NCBI GenBank assembly: GCA_937951615.1
Contig: CALFBH010000072.1
Location: forward strand, 1-61,995
Source of the DNA: an uncultured Saprospiraceae bacterium
GTDB taxonomy: Bacteria > Bacteroidota > Bacteroidia > Chitinophagales > Saprospiraceae
Length of the DNA: 61,995 nt
Direction of reading: 5' to 3'
Position 1 is the first letter of the stretch. Each line of letters begins with the position of its first letter. Below are positions 8,486 through 17,688 of this stretch, in pieces. Below the pieces are notes generated by a model, which saw only the letters and a program-made list of their open reading frames with translations, was not told where the DNA came from and ran no database searches. Both the position numbers and the translations under genes were made by a program.

Positions 8486-10345
8486 ATGAAGCAATTAATA
8501 CCACTAACAGGGCTCCTGATTGTTATGACCTATTCTGTCCTAAGTGCCCAGACACCAGAATACTTCGGAGCTGGTAATATGCAGGGGGTAACGGTGACGA
8601 GTAGTGACTACTTGTCCGATACCATCTGGAAAATGAATCCAGCTCCTGAAAATACGATGAATGGCAGCGGACTGGATGCCGATTATTATGAAGCATCCCG
8701 ATTTTTGATGCAATCTACACTAGGTTTTAATGACTATCATGTCGATCAGCTACTCAGCATGGGTATCGAAGACTGGCTCAATAATCAGGCTACATTAGCA
8801 GTAGATTCTTTGTCTCCGAGAATGTACGCTATTGCTGAAGTGGTGAAGGATTCCTGCATGGCTTGTGGCAATCCCAGCATTTGTGATCCGCCCAGAACGC
8901 CAGCATCCTTTGTACCCCTGGGCTGGTGGGAAATTGTTTCCGAATCAGAGGATTTGCTAAGACAACGAGTGGCGCAGGCTCTTTCGCAGATAGTTGTGGT
9001 TTCTCGTGCAGGCGGCAGCTTTTCTGGTGAAGGCGATGGGCTGGTGGCTTATTATGATATTTTGCAAAGCCATGCTTTGGGCAATTATGCAGATTTGCTG
9101 TACGAAATCACACTCAATCCGGCAATGGGTGAATACCTGACTCATGTCAATAATCCTAAAACTGACACAGCTAACTTCATTTTTCCGGATGAAAACTACG
9201 CCAGAGAAATTTTACAATTATTTACCATCGGACTCTGGGAACTGAATACGAATGGAACGCAAAAAATGAATGCCAATGGCAATCCAATACCCACTTATGA
9301 TAATTATGATATTGCCGAATATGCGAAAATTTTCACTGGACTATCCTATGGTGGACTATGGTTTCCTTATCCGCAAACGCACTGTGCTAATGCCCAATTG
9401 AGTTTTGGAATGGCGAGTAATTGTGTGGATAAAACGGTTCCCATGATTCTATATGAAAGTCAGCATGAACTTGGCGAGAAATACCTTTTAAATAATGTTA
9501 CCGTTCCTGCTGGGCAGACTGGTTTGCAGGATATTCGTATGGCTGTTGACGAGCTTATCGTTCATCCAAATACAGCTCCTTTTATGTCTTACCGACTGAT
9601 ACAACGCTTAGTTAAATCGAATCCTAGTCCGGCTTATGTGGCGCGTGTAGCGAATGTATTCAGGGATAATGGTAGCGGAGAAGCGGGTGATTTGTTTGCA
9701 GTGGTCAAAGCCATTTTAATGGATGATGAGGCACGCGCATGTACTTATCAAATGGATGATAAAAATGGAAAAATGAGGGAGCCGCTGCTACGATATACAC
9801 ATTTTGTACGAATGATGGATGTGTTCAGACCTTCTGATGATATGTTTTACTGGAATCAAGATTCCTATTTTAGAAACAGTACCAAGCAGGCATTTATATA
9901 TTCGCCCAGCGTATTCAATTTTTATAATCCTGATGATAAGCCTCAGGGTTCAATTGGGCAAATGGGACTAGTTGCGCCGGAGTTTAAAATACTAGATCAA
10001 GTAACAGCACCAGGTTATGCCAACCAGGTGGATCAATGGACGATGCCGAGACCTGGTTCAGGACACATTCTCAGAAATTCGCTGACCAGTCGGTGGTGCG
10101 GTTCTGAATATACGATGCTGGATTTCGATTCGTATTTGGATGAAATATACGATTACGAATTTTATATCAATTGGCTGGATAAACATTTCACCGCAGGTGC
10201 CATGTCAGACCATACCCGCCAGATTATCAGAGATGCGCTGAACCGAAGCTGGACACCTTCTTATCTGGCAACGACGGAAAGAGACCGTTTGCAACTTGCT
10301 ATTTATCTGACCCTTATTTCACCTGATTTTGTGATTATCCGATAA
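8486..10345 (+). CDS. Exported DUF1800 family protein
   Basis: A 619-residue protein with a Sec signal peptide (residues 1 to about 21, ending SAQ). It carries the DUF1800 hallmarks: an early ASRFLMQSTLGFN segment, GIEDWLNNQ, and FPDENYAREILQLFTIGLW in the middle, then RLVKSNPSPAYVARV. The family has no proven activity but is nearly always next to a DUF1501 gene, as here (9 nt downstream), in Bacteroidota and Planctomycetota, and is thought to act in the envelope. Operon position and signal peptide are seen; the role is unknown. Confidence 0.88.
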   Translation: MKQLIPLTGLLIVMTYSVLSAQTPEYFGAGNMQGVTVTSSDYLSDTIWKMNPAPENTMNGSGLDADYYEASRFLMQSTLGFNDYHVDQLLSMGIEDWLNNQATLAVDSLSPRMYAIAEVVKDSCMACGNPSICDPPRTPASFVPLGWWEIVSESEDLLRQRVAQALSQIVVVSRAGGSFSGEGDGLVAYYDILQSHALGNYADLLYEITLNPAMGEYLTHVNNPKTDTANFIFPDENYAREILQLFTIGLWELNTNGTQKMNANGNPIPTYDNYDIAEYAKIFTGLSYGGLWFPYPQTHCANAQLSFGMASNCVDKTVPMILYESQHELGEKYLLNNVTVPAGQTGLQDIRMAVDELIVHPNTAPFMSYRLIQRLVKSNPSPAYVARVANVFRDNGSGEAGDLFAVVKAILMDDEARACTYQMDDKNGKMREPLLRYTHFVRMMDVFRPSDDMFYWNQDSYFRNSTKQAFIYSPSVFNFYNPDDKPQGSIGQMGLVAPEFKILDQVTAPGYANQVDQWTMPRPGSGHILRNSLTSRWCGSEYTMLDFDSYLDEIYDYEFYINWLDKHFTAGAMSDHTRQIIRDALNRSWTPSYLATTERDRLQLAIYLTLISPDFVIIR

Positions 10346-10354
10346 AAAGAGACG

Positions 10355-11785
10355 ATGAAAGATTCAAATAAAATATCACGCAGACGATTTTTAGGGCAGA
10401 CGAGTTGTGCAGGACTGGGCTATTTGTCATTTGCCAGTACACTGACTTCGCTAAAAGCAATGAATGCTGCTGCGATTTCGAATAGCTCAGTATTGGATAG
10501 TAATGATTATAAAGCGATCGTTGTGCTGTTCAAATTTGGAGGGAATGATAGTTTTAATACACTTATTCCAAATGATGCTGCAAATTATTTAGAGTATCAA
10601 AATGCCAGAGGTAATATCGCGCTGGCACAAAATACATTGCTGTCTTTGAATCTGGCTTCGCCTGATCCTACTGGCAGATTATATGGTTTACATCCTGCTT
10701 TGTCGGGCTTACAATCTTTGTTTGATTCAGGCAAAGCGGCATTTGTTGCCAATGTAGGCACAAAAATGAAAAGCACCATGACCAAGGCGGATTATGATAA
10801 TGGACTGCATTTGCCAGTTGGTTTATATTCTCATAACGATCAGCAGGAAATGTGGCAGACCTCTATTACAGACAAGCGTACCGCAATAGGGTGGGGGGGA
10901 CGAATAGCTGATTTAATCAATGACCAAAATTCCAATACAGATGTAAGTATGCTGATTTCGCTGGGCGGAATCAATACTTTTCAAATTGGTAATACACAAA
11001 GCGAATATTCTATTACGCCGAATGGTAGTGTAGGATTTACGGGCTATGAAGGAACTGACGACCGAAATCAGGCGAGGACAGCGGGCTTGCGCGGATTTAT
11101 GGAACATCAGTATAATGATATTTTCAAACAGACTTATGCAAATGTGCTGAGAAGTTCACGGGACGCTCATGCTATATTTTCTTCTGCTATTTCTTCTGCG
11201 ACTACCTTTAATCAATTTTCAGGTTCTCCTTTGGGCAGTCAGTTGGACATGATTGCAAAAACAATTTCCGTAAAGGACGGACTCGGCGCATCTCGCCAGA
11301 TTTTCTTCGTTGGTGTAGGTGGCTGGGATGCTCATGATAATCTGCTTGCAGACCATAATGACCTGCTTGGTTTGGTTGATCCTGAACTTGAAGCATTTTC
11401 CAGTGCGATGGAACAGATTAATATGCAAGATTCTGTTTTGTTGTTGGAACTATCAGAATTTGGCAGAACAATTTCGAGCAATAACAGTGGTACCGACCAT
11501 GCCTGGGGCGGACATGTCTATGCGGTCGGAGGTACAAATCTAATCAACGGCGGACTAGTACACGGTCAATATCCTTCTCTATCCTATGGAGCAGCCAATC
11601 CCTTCAACGCAGAGCCGCGCGGACGCATGATACCAGGTATTTCAACGGAAGAATACTTTGGAGAAATTGCCGGATGGTTTGGAGTGCCCGCTTCCGAACT
11701 GAATTATGTATTTCCCAATATTGGAGAATTTTATGATTATATCAATGAAAAACATCCCGTAGGAATTCTGAAACCTTATGTATAA
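10355..11785 (+). CDS. DUF1501 family protein with Tat signal
   Basis: A 476-residue protein starting with a twin-arginine signal, SRRRFLG (residues 8-14), followed by a hydrophobic stretch, so it is probably exported folded. DUF1501 proteins belong to the alkaline phosphatase/sulfatase-like fold group; visible family segments are VVLFKFGGNDSFNT near the N-terminus, GLHPALSGL, and LLLELSEFGRTISSNNSGTDHAWGG, the last with the conserved metal-site-like D and H. The gene is translationally close to the DUF1800 gene before it and overlaps the next reading frame, so the three form one operon. The substrate is unknown. Confidence 0.88.
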   Translation: MKDSNKISRRRFLGQTSCAGLGYLSFASTLTSLKAMNAAAISNSSVLDSNDYKAIVVLFKFGGNDSFNTLIPNDAANYLEYQNARGNIALAQNTLLSLNLASPDPTGRLYGLHPALSGLQSLFDSGKAAFVANVGTKMKSTMTKADYDNGLHLPVGLYSHNDQQEMWQTSITDKRTAIGWGGRIADLINDQNSNTDVSMLISLGGINTFQIGNTQSEYSITPNGSVGFTGYEGTDDRNQARTAGLRGFMEHQYNDIFKQTYANVLRSSRDAHAIFSSAISSATTFNQFSGSPLGSQLDMIAKTISVKDGLGASRQIFFVGVGGWDAHDNLLADHNDLLGLVDPELEAFSSAMEQINMQDSVLLLELSEFGRTISSNNSGTDHAWGGHVYAVGGTNLINGGLVHGQYPSLSYGAANPFNAEPRGRMIPGISTEEYFGEIAGWFGVPASELNYVFPNIGEFYDYINEKHPVGILKPYV

Positions 11786-11804
11786 TTCAGCTGACGATTT
11801 AAAT

Positions 11805-13172
11805 ATGAAAACTACTTTAATTATAATCTTTTCCCTACTCTCTTTTGGTCTGATTGCACAATGTTATCCCGACCGCCACAGCACCAATATCACAGACAGT
11901 TGGCTAAGTTGTACTAAAACCGCCAGCCCAAATCCTGCAAATGGTGACGGCTACTGGATTATGTATGACTTAGGCGCGGCTCATGATTTGTATAATGTGC
12001 ATATCTGGAATATCAATCATCCTGACTTTGTGACTTATGGCTTCAAAAAGATGAAGATAGAGTTGTCGCAAGATGGTGTATCGTGGCTGGCACTGGGGAG
12101 TTTTGATATTCCCAAAGCCTTATCGTCCTCTTTTTATGAAGGCTATCGGGGGATAAATTTTGATGGCATCAATGCCCAATATGTGCTCATTACAGGCGAA
12201 GAAAATTTTGGTGGAACTTGTTTTGGCTTAGGAGAAATAAAAATTTATACCAGTCCGCAGGACATTGATGATTGGAATTTTGCCATTACGGTTTGTGAAA
12301 CGGACGGAATTGTGGAGCAATTATCCTTTGGTGAAAACCTCAATGGCGAATACGCTGGTGGAGGAGTGGTGGATAAAAATAATGGAACGTTTGACTTTGA
12401 TGCAAACTTGGTAGGACCCGGCTTGTACAACATCAAATATACCTACAACCAAAACGGAATGGAGCAAATTTCGATGGGTTCAATTGAGGTATTGAGTTGC
12501 GAAACCAGGTTCTGTGGCGATTGTTTTCCTTGCGATAATTACAGTCAGGCAGTAATAGATGGTAATCCGATACCACTAGGAACTTACAGTGCGGATAGTG
12601 TAGCTTCGATGGGGACAGTAAACCCTAACAGCCTTGAAGTCAACTTTCGAGGAGAAGAAAGTGTCCTATTAAATTCGGGTTTTACGGTAGAGCCTTCAAG
12701 AGATTTTACGGCTGACATCCGCGACTGTCAGACTAATCTTATACAAAATCCGAGCTTTGAAGGAAGCCTTGCTACTTGGTCGAGTACCTTTTCAAGCACT
12801 ACGCCAGGAACGGCAAACTGGGTGTCCAATGATTACTTTGAAGCCAATAATGCTGCCTTAATTGATGTGACTACAGCCTCAGCGAATGACTGGAGAGTGC
12901 AGTTTAAACAGTCGGGAATAGAATTGGAAGCAGGTGAAATGTATGAATTTTCTTTTGCTATAAAAGGGGATGTACGGAAGGTGTGTACAGTTCGATGTTA
13001 TACCAGTACTTTTTTTGTTTCTGAAATTATTGATGTTGATCCTTTTTGGAATCATCATACCTTTACTTTTCAAGCGGATAATAATACATCCAATTGTATC
13101 ATCAATTTCCAGCTCGGTGCTACGCCTGGGCTGACCTATATAGATCATGTAAAGCTGGTGAAAGTGGACTAA
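11805..13172 (+). CDS. Secreted protein with discoidin-like and CBM-like domains
   Basis: An open frame begins at 11778, overlapping the DUF1501 stop, but the signal peptide MKTTLIIIFSLLSFGLIAQ starts at the tenth codon, so I place the start at 11805. Residues about 20-155 look like an F5/8 type C (discoidin) galactose-binding domain (YDLGAAHDLYNVHIWN, then VLITGEENFGGTCFGLGEIKIY). The C-terminal 140 residues (LIQNPSFEG ... YIDHVKLVKVD) look like a CBM4/9-type jelly roll. A Cys-rich link (CGDCFPC) sits between. As the third gene of the DUF1800-DUF1501 operon it may bring a ligand-binding partner to that pair. Confidence 0.78.
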   Translation: MKTTLIIIFSLLSFGLIAQCYPDRHSTNITDSWLSCTKTASPNPANGDGYWIMYDLGAAHDLYNVHIWNINHPDFVTYGFKKMKIELSQDGVSWLALGSFDIPKALSSSFYEGYRGINFDGINAQYVLITGEENFGGTCFGLGEIKIYTSPQDIDDWNFAITVCETDGIVEQLSFGENLNGEYAGGGVVDKNNGTFDFDANLVGPGLYNIKYTYNQNGMEQISMGSIEVLSCETRFCGDCFPCDNYSQAVIDGNPIPLGTYSADSVASMGTVNPNSLEVNFRGEESVLLNSGFTVEPSRDFTADIRDCQTNLIQNPSFEGSLATWSSTFSSTTPGTANWVSNDYFEANNAALIDVTTASANDWRVQFKQSGIELEAGEMYEFSFAIKGDVRKVCTVRCYTSTFFVSEIIDVDPFWNHHTFTFQADNNTSNCIINFQLGATPGLTYIDHVKLVKVD

Positions 13173-13228
13173 GGTATTTAGAAAAATAGCATGTATATTT
13201 TTATGTCCGATAATAATCGCATAAAAAA

Positions 13229-15397
13229 CTACAAAACCAACAAACCAATGTCTTTCAAAAATTCCATGTCTTGACCAAACCAATAAAGTACAAAATCATC
13301 GAATCCTGATGCCTTATAATCTGCTTCCCAATCTTTATACCGCACGATAGTCTGTGATTGAGCGGTGCTCTGGTTAAGCATTTTCAGGAGCCACAGTGCC
13401 TCCCGTTCTGCGCAAAAAATGAAGTGATCTTCTCTTTTGCCGGACATGATAAGCGCTTTTCGGTTCTTGTCATAATGCACTGGACCGCCTATCCAAAGCA
13501 ACTGCTGTCCGCCTTTCTGCTCCCGTACATTGGGGGCGTCCAAATAGCTTTCTATGAGATTTTCTTCGATACTCGTAGGCGGCACTTCATGCTCAAACCA
13601 CTCTTGAAGATCATAATCCAAACAGATGCCATGCATGAAATTATACAATGATTTTTTTAAGCCTGCCGAAAAAAGATCATGCTGTCCACCACTTGGATCG
13701 ACATGTTGTAAATCGTTATTTGCAAAACTGCCAGTAGGCGTGAGGTTCTTTACTTTAAAATTATCGGGAACCATGCCCACAGGACTATGTGCTGTCATGG
13801 CAAAACGATGCCAAAATGCGGATTGCAGTATGCCTTCCTCAAACATCTGTCGGACGACTTCCAGGGAGTCGATGGTTTCCTGGTCGGTCTGCGTAGGAAA
13901 ACCATACATCAAGTAGGCATGAACCATGATACCCGCTTCATTGAAGTTGCGATTTACTTGGGAGACTTGCTCGATGGTGACGCCTTTAGCGATCAACTTT
14001 AAAAGTCGATCGGAAGCTACTTCCAGTCCTCCAGAAACGGCTATACAGCCAGAAGCCGCCAAGAGGCGACAGAGATCGAGATGAAAACTTTTCTCAAATC
14101 GGATATTCGTCCACCAGCTAGTGACGAGTTTTCTTTTCAAGATTTCTATGGCAATGGCTTTCATCAATGCTGGCGGTGCCGCTTCATCCACAAAGTGAAA
14201 TCCACGCTCCCCAGTCTGTGCGATAAGCGTCTCCATACGATCCACGATAGTGACGGCAGAGGAGGCTTCGTAATTCTTGATATAATCCAAAGAGATATCG
14301 CAAAAGGTGCATTTTCCCCAATAGCAACCATGCGCCATGGTGAGCTTATTCCACCTGCCATCACTCCATAATCGGTGCATGGGATTGGTCAGTTGGATGA
14401 CGGAAAGATAGCGCCTCAGCGGGAGATTCGCATAGTCGGGCGTGCCCACTTTTTCTTGCTTGACATCTGACATCAGACTGCCATTGCAATAGCTTACTTT
14501 GCCATCGACGAGCATAAAGCATCTTTTCAAAAAATCATGCTCGATTTTACCGTCCAGGTATTGAAGAAGGGTGTATAAGGGCGTTTCGCCATCGTCCAGA
14601 GTAATAAAGTCCATCAACTCAAAAACCCTTGGATCGGATAGTGATCTTAGTTCTGTATTCGGGTAACCGCCACCTAGGGCAATCTTTATGTCTGGATAGT
14701 TTTTTTTGATATACTGACCGCATTTTAAAGCAGCAAAAAGATTTCCCGGAAAGGGCACAGACATACAAATTAGACTGGGCTGGCTGCTTTGAATTTGTTG
14801 GTCCAAAATGGCAAGCATCATCGTAGAAATGAAGCTATTGGGTAGCTGCAATTCAGCGTAAAGCTCATCGAATGTAGATGCCGAGATGCCCAGCCGCTCC
14901 GCATAGCGACTAAAACCGAAATGCGGATCTATGACATCCACTATAAAATCACCAATATCTTCCAGATACAAAGTCGCAATATGCCGCGCTTGATCCCTGA
15001 TACCCATCGTACCGAATGCCCATTCGAGGTCTTCCAGTTGATCGAATTTTGACGCTTCAGGAAGGAAATTGCGTTCACAAATCAAGTGCGCAAGTGTCGG
15101 GTCTTGATCTTGCAAGAAGGCGATGACACTGTCAATGGTCGTGCAATAATGGTCTCGCAGCGCGTAGATTCTTCTCGAATTTTTGGAAGCCCCATTCAAA
15201 CGTTCATCGGAAATAGAAAAAAGTTCTTGCAATCCGGCTTGAGAAAACAAGCCTAAAATCGTCTCTATTCCCAAATCAATTTGATGGCTTTTTATGTCAA
15301 TGGTATTCAGAAAACCTTTGATATATGCAGTGGCCGGATATGGCGTATTCAGCTGTGTGAAGGGTGGGGTGATTAATAGTAGTTTGTGTTCATTCAT
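13229..15397 (-). CDS. B12-binding-domain radical SAM protein
   Basis: A 722-residue protein with a cobalamin-binding-like N-terminal part (about 1-290; LLLITPPFTQLNTPYPA at the start and IALGGGYPNTE at 239-249), a radical SAM core, and a C-terminal region of about 200 residues. The cluster-binding cysteines are C358, C363 and C366 in GCYWGKCTFCD, a CX4CX2C spacing instead of the usual CX3CX2C. Later core segments include GGLEVASDRLL and VHAYLMYGFPTQT. Such enzymes methylate or rearrange natural products, lipids or peptides; the substrate cannot be told. Convergent with the gene ending at 13172; the next minus-strand gene upstream is Fic. Confidence 0.83.
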   Translation of the reverse strand: MNEHKLLLITPPFTQLNTPYPATAYIKGFLNTIDIKSHQIDLGIETILGLFSQAGLQELFSISDERLNGASKNSRRIYALRDHYCTTIDSVIAFLQDQDPTLAHLICERNFLPEASKFDQLEDLEWAFGTMGIRDQARHIATLYLEDIGDFIVDVIDPHFGFSRYAERLGISASTFDELYAELQLPNSFISTMMLAILDQQIQSSQPSLICMSVPFPGNLFAALKCGQYIKKNYPDIKIALGGGYPNTELRSLSDPRVFELMDFITLDDGETPLYTLLQYLDGKIEHDFLKRCFMLVDGKVSYCNGSLMSDVKQEKVGTPDYANLPLRRYLSVIQLTNPMHRLWSDGRWNKLTMAHGCYWGKCTFCDISLDYIKNYEASSAVTIVDRMETLIAQTGERGFHFVDEAAPPALMKAIAIEILKRKLVTSWWTNIRFEKSFHLDLCRLLAASGCIAVSGGLEVASDRLLKLIAKGVTIEQVSQVNRNFNEAGIMVHAYLMYGFPTQTDQETIDSLEVVRQMFEEGILQSAFWHRFAMTAHSPVGMVPDNFKVKNLTPTGSFANNDLQHVDPSGGQHDLFSAGLKKSLYNFMHGICLDYDLQEWFEHEVPPTSIEENLIESYLDAPNVREQKGGQQLLWIGGPVHYDKNRKALIMSGKREDHFIFCAEREALWLLKMLNQSTAQSQTIVRYKDWEADYKASGFDDFVLYWFGQDMEFLKDIGLLVL

Positions 15398-15454
15398 GTA
15401 CTTTACATCTCGGTTGATGGGGCGTTTTTTTCTTAGGTGACGTGTCTAGCGGGC

Positions 15455-16417
15455 TTATTTTTTTACTATTTTATATCTTGTCATTCTTTTGTCTCCCACT
15501 TTTTTTATAGTCTTTTTATCAACTGCACTTTTGATGTCTCGACTGGCAGTTGATGATGAGATATCTTTAAACATGTTCATATAATCTTTTCTAGAAAAAT
15601 CTTCACCCTTATATGTCTCTAAAAAATATTCAATCCTATTTTTTGATGTAAATATTCTATTTTGTATATCCAATAAACTTGATAATGATTCATACACAGC
15701 TTCTAATATAAACTCGATAAAAATAGTCAACTTACCTTGTTTATCGCAAATAGATAATACTTCATAATAGGTCTCTTGTCTTTCTTTTATGATTGTTTCG
15801 AATGGTAAATATTCAAATACTGGGTATGTTTTCATTAACATTAATGTTTGCCAAAGCCTACCCATTCTTCCATTTCCATCAATAAATGGGTGGATAAATT
15901 CGATTTCATAATGTACAACACAGCTCTTTATTAAGATTGGATCTTCGTCTGTTTTCAAATAGCCGAATAAATCTTTCATCAAATATGGTAAATTTTCATA
16001 GGGTGGAGCAATATGAGCTACTTCTATTCCTTTAACTATTCCTACCGATTTGTTCCTCAATTCACCTGGCCGATTTATCAAATCTTTCATCAATATTTTA
16101 TGAGCTTTTAGAAAAGACTTTAAGGAGGATGGATTTAATTTAGGTAGCAATTCATATACTGCAATCGCATTTAATACTTCTTGAATATCTTTTTTCGGGC
16201 CTATTACTCTCTTATTTTCTATTATAGCTGTGATTTGATCTTCAGTTAGCGTATTTCCTTCGATCTCTAAAGAGGCATGAATTGTTTTTACTCGATTCCT
16301 TTTTCTTAATTCTGGTGATGGCCGATCTATATGAATTGCATTTACTTCTCCAAGTTTTTCTGAGATTGAAGTAAGTAATTTCAAAATCTTTGTCGTAATG
16401 TCATATGGTGGCTTCAT
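15455..16417 (-). CDS. Fic domain protein (class II, N-terminal inhibitory motif)
   Basis: About 320 residues. The Fic core HPFIDGNGRMGR (H184 to R195 counted from the upstream GTG) is complete, so the protein should transfer AMP or a related group onto target side chains. SLEIEG upstream matches the (S/T)xxxE(G/N) inhibitory helix, placed N-terminally, so activity is probably self-restrained. The C-terminal part (SSSTASRDIKSAVDK) looks like a winged helix. The frame also has a GTG at 16441; the ATG at 16417 is preferred. It lies with two other small minus-strand genes in a possible cassette array. Confidence 0.88.
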   Translation of the reverse strand: MKPPYDITTKILKLLTSISEKLGEVNAIHIDRPSPELRKRNRVKTIHASLEIEGNTLTEDQITAIIENKRVIGPKKDIQEVLNAIAVYELLPKLNPSSLKSFLKAHKILMKDLINRPGELRNKSVGIVKGIEVAHIAPPYENLPYLMKDLFGYLKTDEDPILIKSCVVHYEIEFIHPFIDGNGRMGRLWQTLMLMKTYPVFEYLPFETIIKERQETYYEVLSICDKQGKLTIFIEFILEAVYESLSSLLDIQNRIFTSKNRIEYFLETYKGEDFSRKDYMNMFKDISSSTASRDIKSAVDKKTIKKVGDKRMTRYKIVKK

Positions 16418-16549
16418 GATACTATCATTTGATACTATCACAAAGCTAATGTTTTATTCTACTTTTTCAATTTTTTGAGGTGTTTCTTTCATTTTCAATT
16501 CACATTTGAACTCAAATTAAAATTTCATTTGTTTATCTTTCTTGTGCCT

Positions 16550-16606
16550 CGGTTAGGTGTAACACGATGTGCGTGGCGTTTAGCCCGCATGTGCGTGTAC
16601 ACAATG
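16550..16606 (-). repeat. Bulged-hairpin repeat, copy 1 (attC-like)
   Basis: On the minus strand: GTGTACACG, a CATGC and GCTAAACGC centre, then CGTGTTACACCTAACCG. The arms pair with all extra bases on one side (loop TAAAC), the architecture of integron attC sites. On the plus strand it contains GTTAGGT, which fits GTTRRRY, though at the unexpected end. It begins right after the stop of the Rpn fragment. Copy 2 is at 16949-17003. Confidence 0.5.
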
Positions 16607-16607
16607 T

Positions 16608-16859
16608 TCACTTCTCGCCTTCTTTTCTTTTTTTAATAATCTCGATTATTTTATTGACTTCTGATACTGATAAATTCACAATCTTTGAAATAGCCTCGGA
16701 TGTCATTTTTTCTTCCATGCACCTTTTTATTACGTCCTCTTTTTCTTTTGTTTTGCCCTCGATTTTGCCTTCTTCTCTAGCTGTGTCTACTACATTTTTA
16801 ATATCTCTGTAATTTTTTAAACTTTCTTCGTATTCTTTTCTTTCTTCTTCCTTTTTCAT
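16608..16859 (-). pseudogene. C-terminal fragment of an Rpn/PDDEXK transposase-like nuclease
   Basis: An 83-residue charged, coiled frame: EYEESLKNYRDIKNVVDTA, then AREEGKIEGK, then a small helix-turn-helix-like tail (SEAISKIVNLSVSEVNKIIE). This order is the usual end of Rpn family (recombination-promoting nuclease, PD-(D/E)XK) proteins of about 300 residues. The frame stays open upstream only to about 16886 (NRKTVNFVRVENEITES) and then meets a stop, so the nuclease domain is missing. It may be dead, or a small protein in its own right; the first seems likelier. Confidence 0.65.
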
Positions 16860-16948
16860 ACTTTCTGTTATTTCGTTTTCTACTCTAACAAAATTAACTG
16901 TTTTTCGGTTTTATCGCTCGGTTTTGTCTTTTTTTATTGGTGGAAGTG

Positions 16949-17003
16949 AACGGTTAGTGTAACACGACGTGCGAGCGTTTAGCAGCATGTGCGTGTACAT
17001 ATT
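16949..17003 (-). repeat. Bulged-hairpin repeat, copy 2 (attC-like)
   Basis: Same design as copy 1: on the minus strand TGTACACGCACATGC, GCTAAACGC, then CGTGTTACACTAACCG. The differences from copy 1 fall in the loop-proximal bases and one C. It lies 24 nt after the stop of the unknown membrane protein, so both copies follow a minus-strand frame, as attC sites follow integron cassettes. Confidence 0.5.
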
Positions 17004-17027
17004 TGTTGTTGTGTGTTGTGCTTTTCA

Positions 17028-17561
17028 TTAATTAATTTGAACGATAATGTAATACCAATTTTCCATTATTTTATCTTTCTTCTTTATTTCGTATTCACAC
17101 TGCAAATACTTTTTATTCAATTCATTTTCATCAGGTTCATAAACGATATGATGATGCAAAAAATCTCCCATAATTTTTCTTCCTCTAAATATTGATTTAA
17201 AGTATACTGCTTTGTTTTCGTAGATATTTATGTAATAAAAGAGATCTTCACCGTAGCCTTTTCCAATCTTATTTAATTCAGGATGATCTCTTTCCCAACC
17301 AAGCCATGCTGTCCGATTGCCTCTACTAAACAATAACTTCTTCTCACATTTTTGACTAACGTTCCTATTAGAGTATTTAGGAATGATGTAATCTAAATTT
17401 CCTATCAAAGCGTTTTTCATTGATTCATACTTTTCAATTTCCTCAACGTTTGCCTGAATTACCTTGTCTGCCTTTAATGAATAGCCCTGCCATAGGAATA
17501 AATAAAAATATCCAAACAAGCTAACTAGTATTATTAAGATTGAGTAACCTCTCTTTTTCAT
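17028..17561 (-). CDS. Small membrane-anchored protein of unknown function
   Basis: A 177-residue protein I do not recognise. It has one N-terminal membrane helix (about 5-25, ILIILVSLFGYFYLFLW) after MKKRGYS, so the remaining 150 residues should face the periplasm or be lipid-side anchored. The soluble part is basic and aromatic (WLGWERDHPELNKIGKGYGEDLFYYINIYE). It is very AT-rich compared with the genes on either side and is followed by hairpin repeat copy 2, which suggests horizontal gain as a cassette. No promoter box is clear. Confidence 0.65.
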   Translation of the reverse strand: MKKRGYSILIILVSLFGYFYLFLWQGYSLKADKVIQANVEEIEKYESMKNALIGNLDYIIPKYSNRNVSQKCEKKLLFSRGNRTAWLGWERDHPELNKIGKGYGEDLFYYINIYENKAVYFKSIFRGRKIMGDFLHHHIVYEPDENELNKKYLQCEYEIKKKDKIMENWYYIIVQIN

Positions 17562-17654
17562 TTATTCGTCACTGATTTTTCTTCTTCATAGCACACAAAA
17601 TAATTGTATACAAGCCATATCGCGTATATATTTCCTCTAAATAAGTCCCAAAAT

Positions 17655-17687
17655 AAAAATAACCATTATCAAGGGATTAAGCAAATG
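17655..17687. repeat. Dispersed repeat D, copy 1
   Basis: AAAAATAACCATTATCAAGG then GATTAAGCAAAT. Nearly the same sequence occurs at 25386-25420 and 29628-29662, always in this orientation and always just downstream of a minus-strand gene. Confidence 0.6.
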
Positions 17688-17688
17688 T

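Noticed and set aside
16567-16812. Plus-strand 81-residue frame over the Rpn fragment
   Set aside because: It is the complement of the coiled, charged minus-strand frame and gives only hydrophobic shadow sequence.
16550-17003. Calling the hairpins true attC sites
   Set aside because: GTTRRRY is at the wrong end and no integrase is seen, so only attC-like is claimed.
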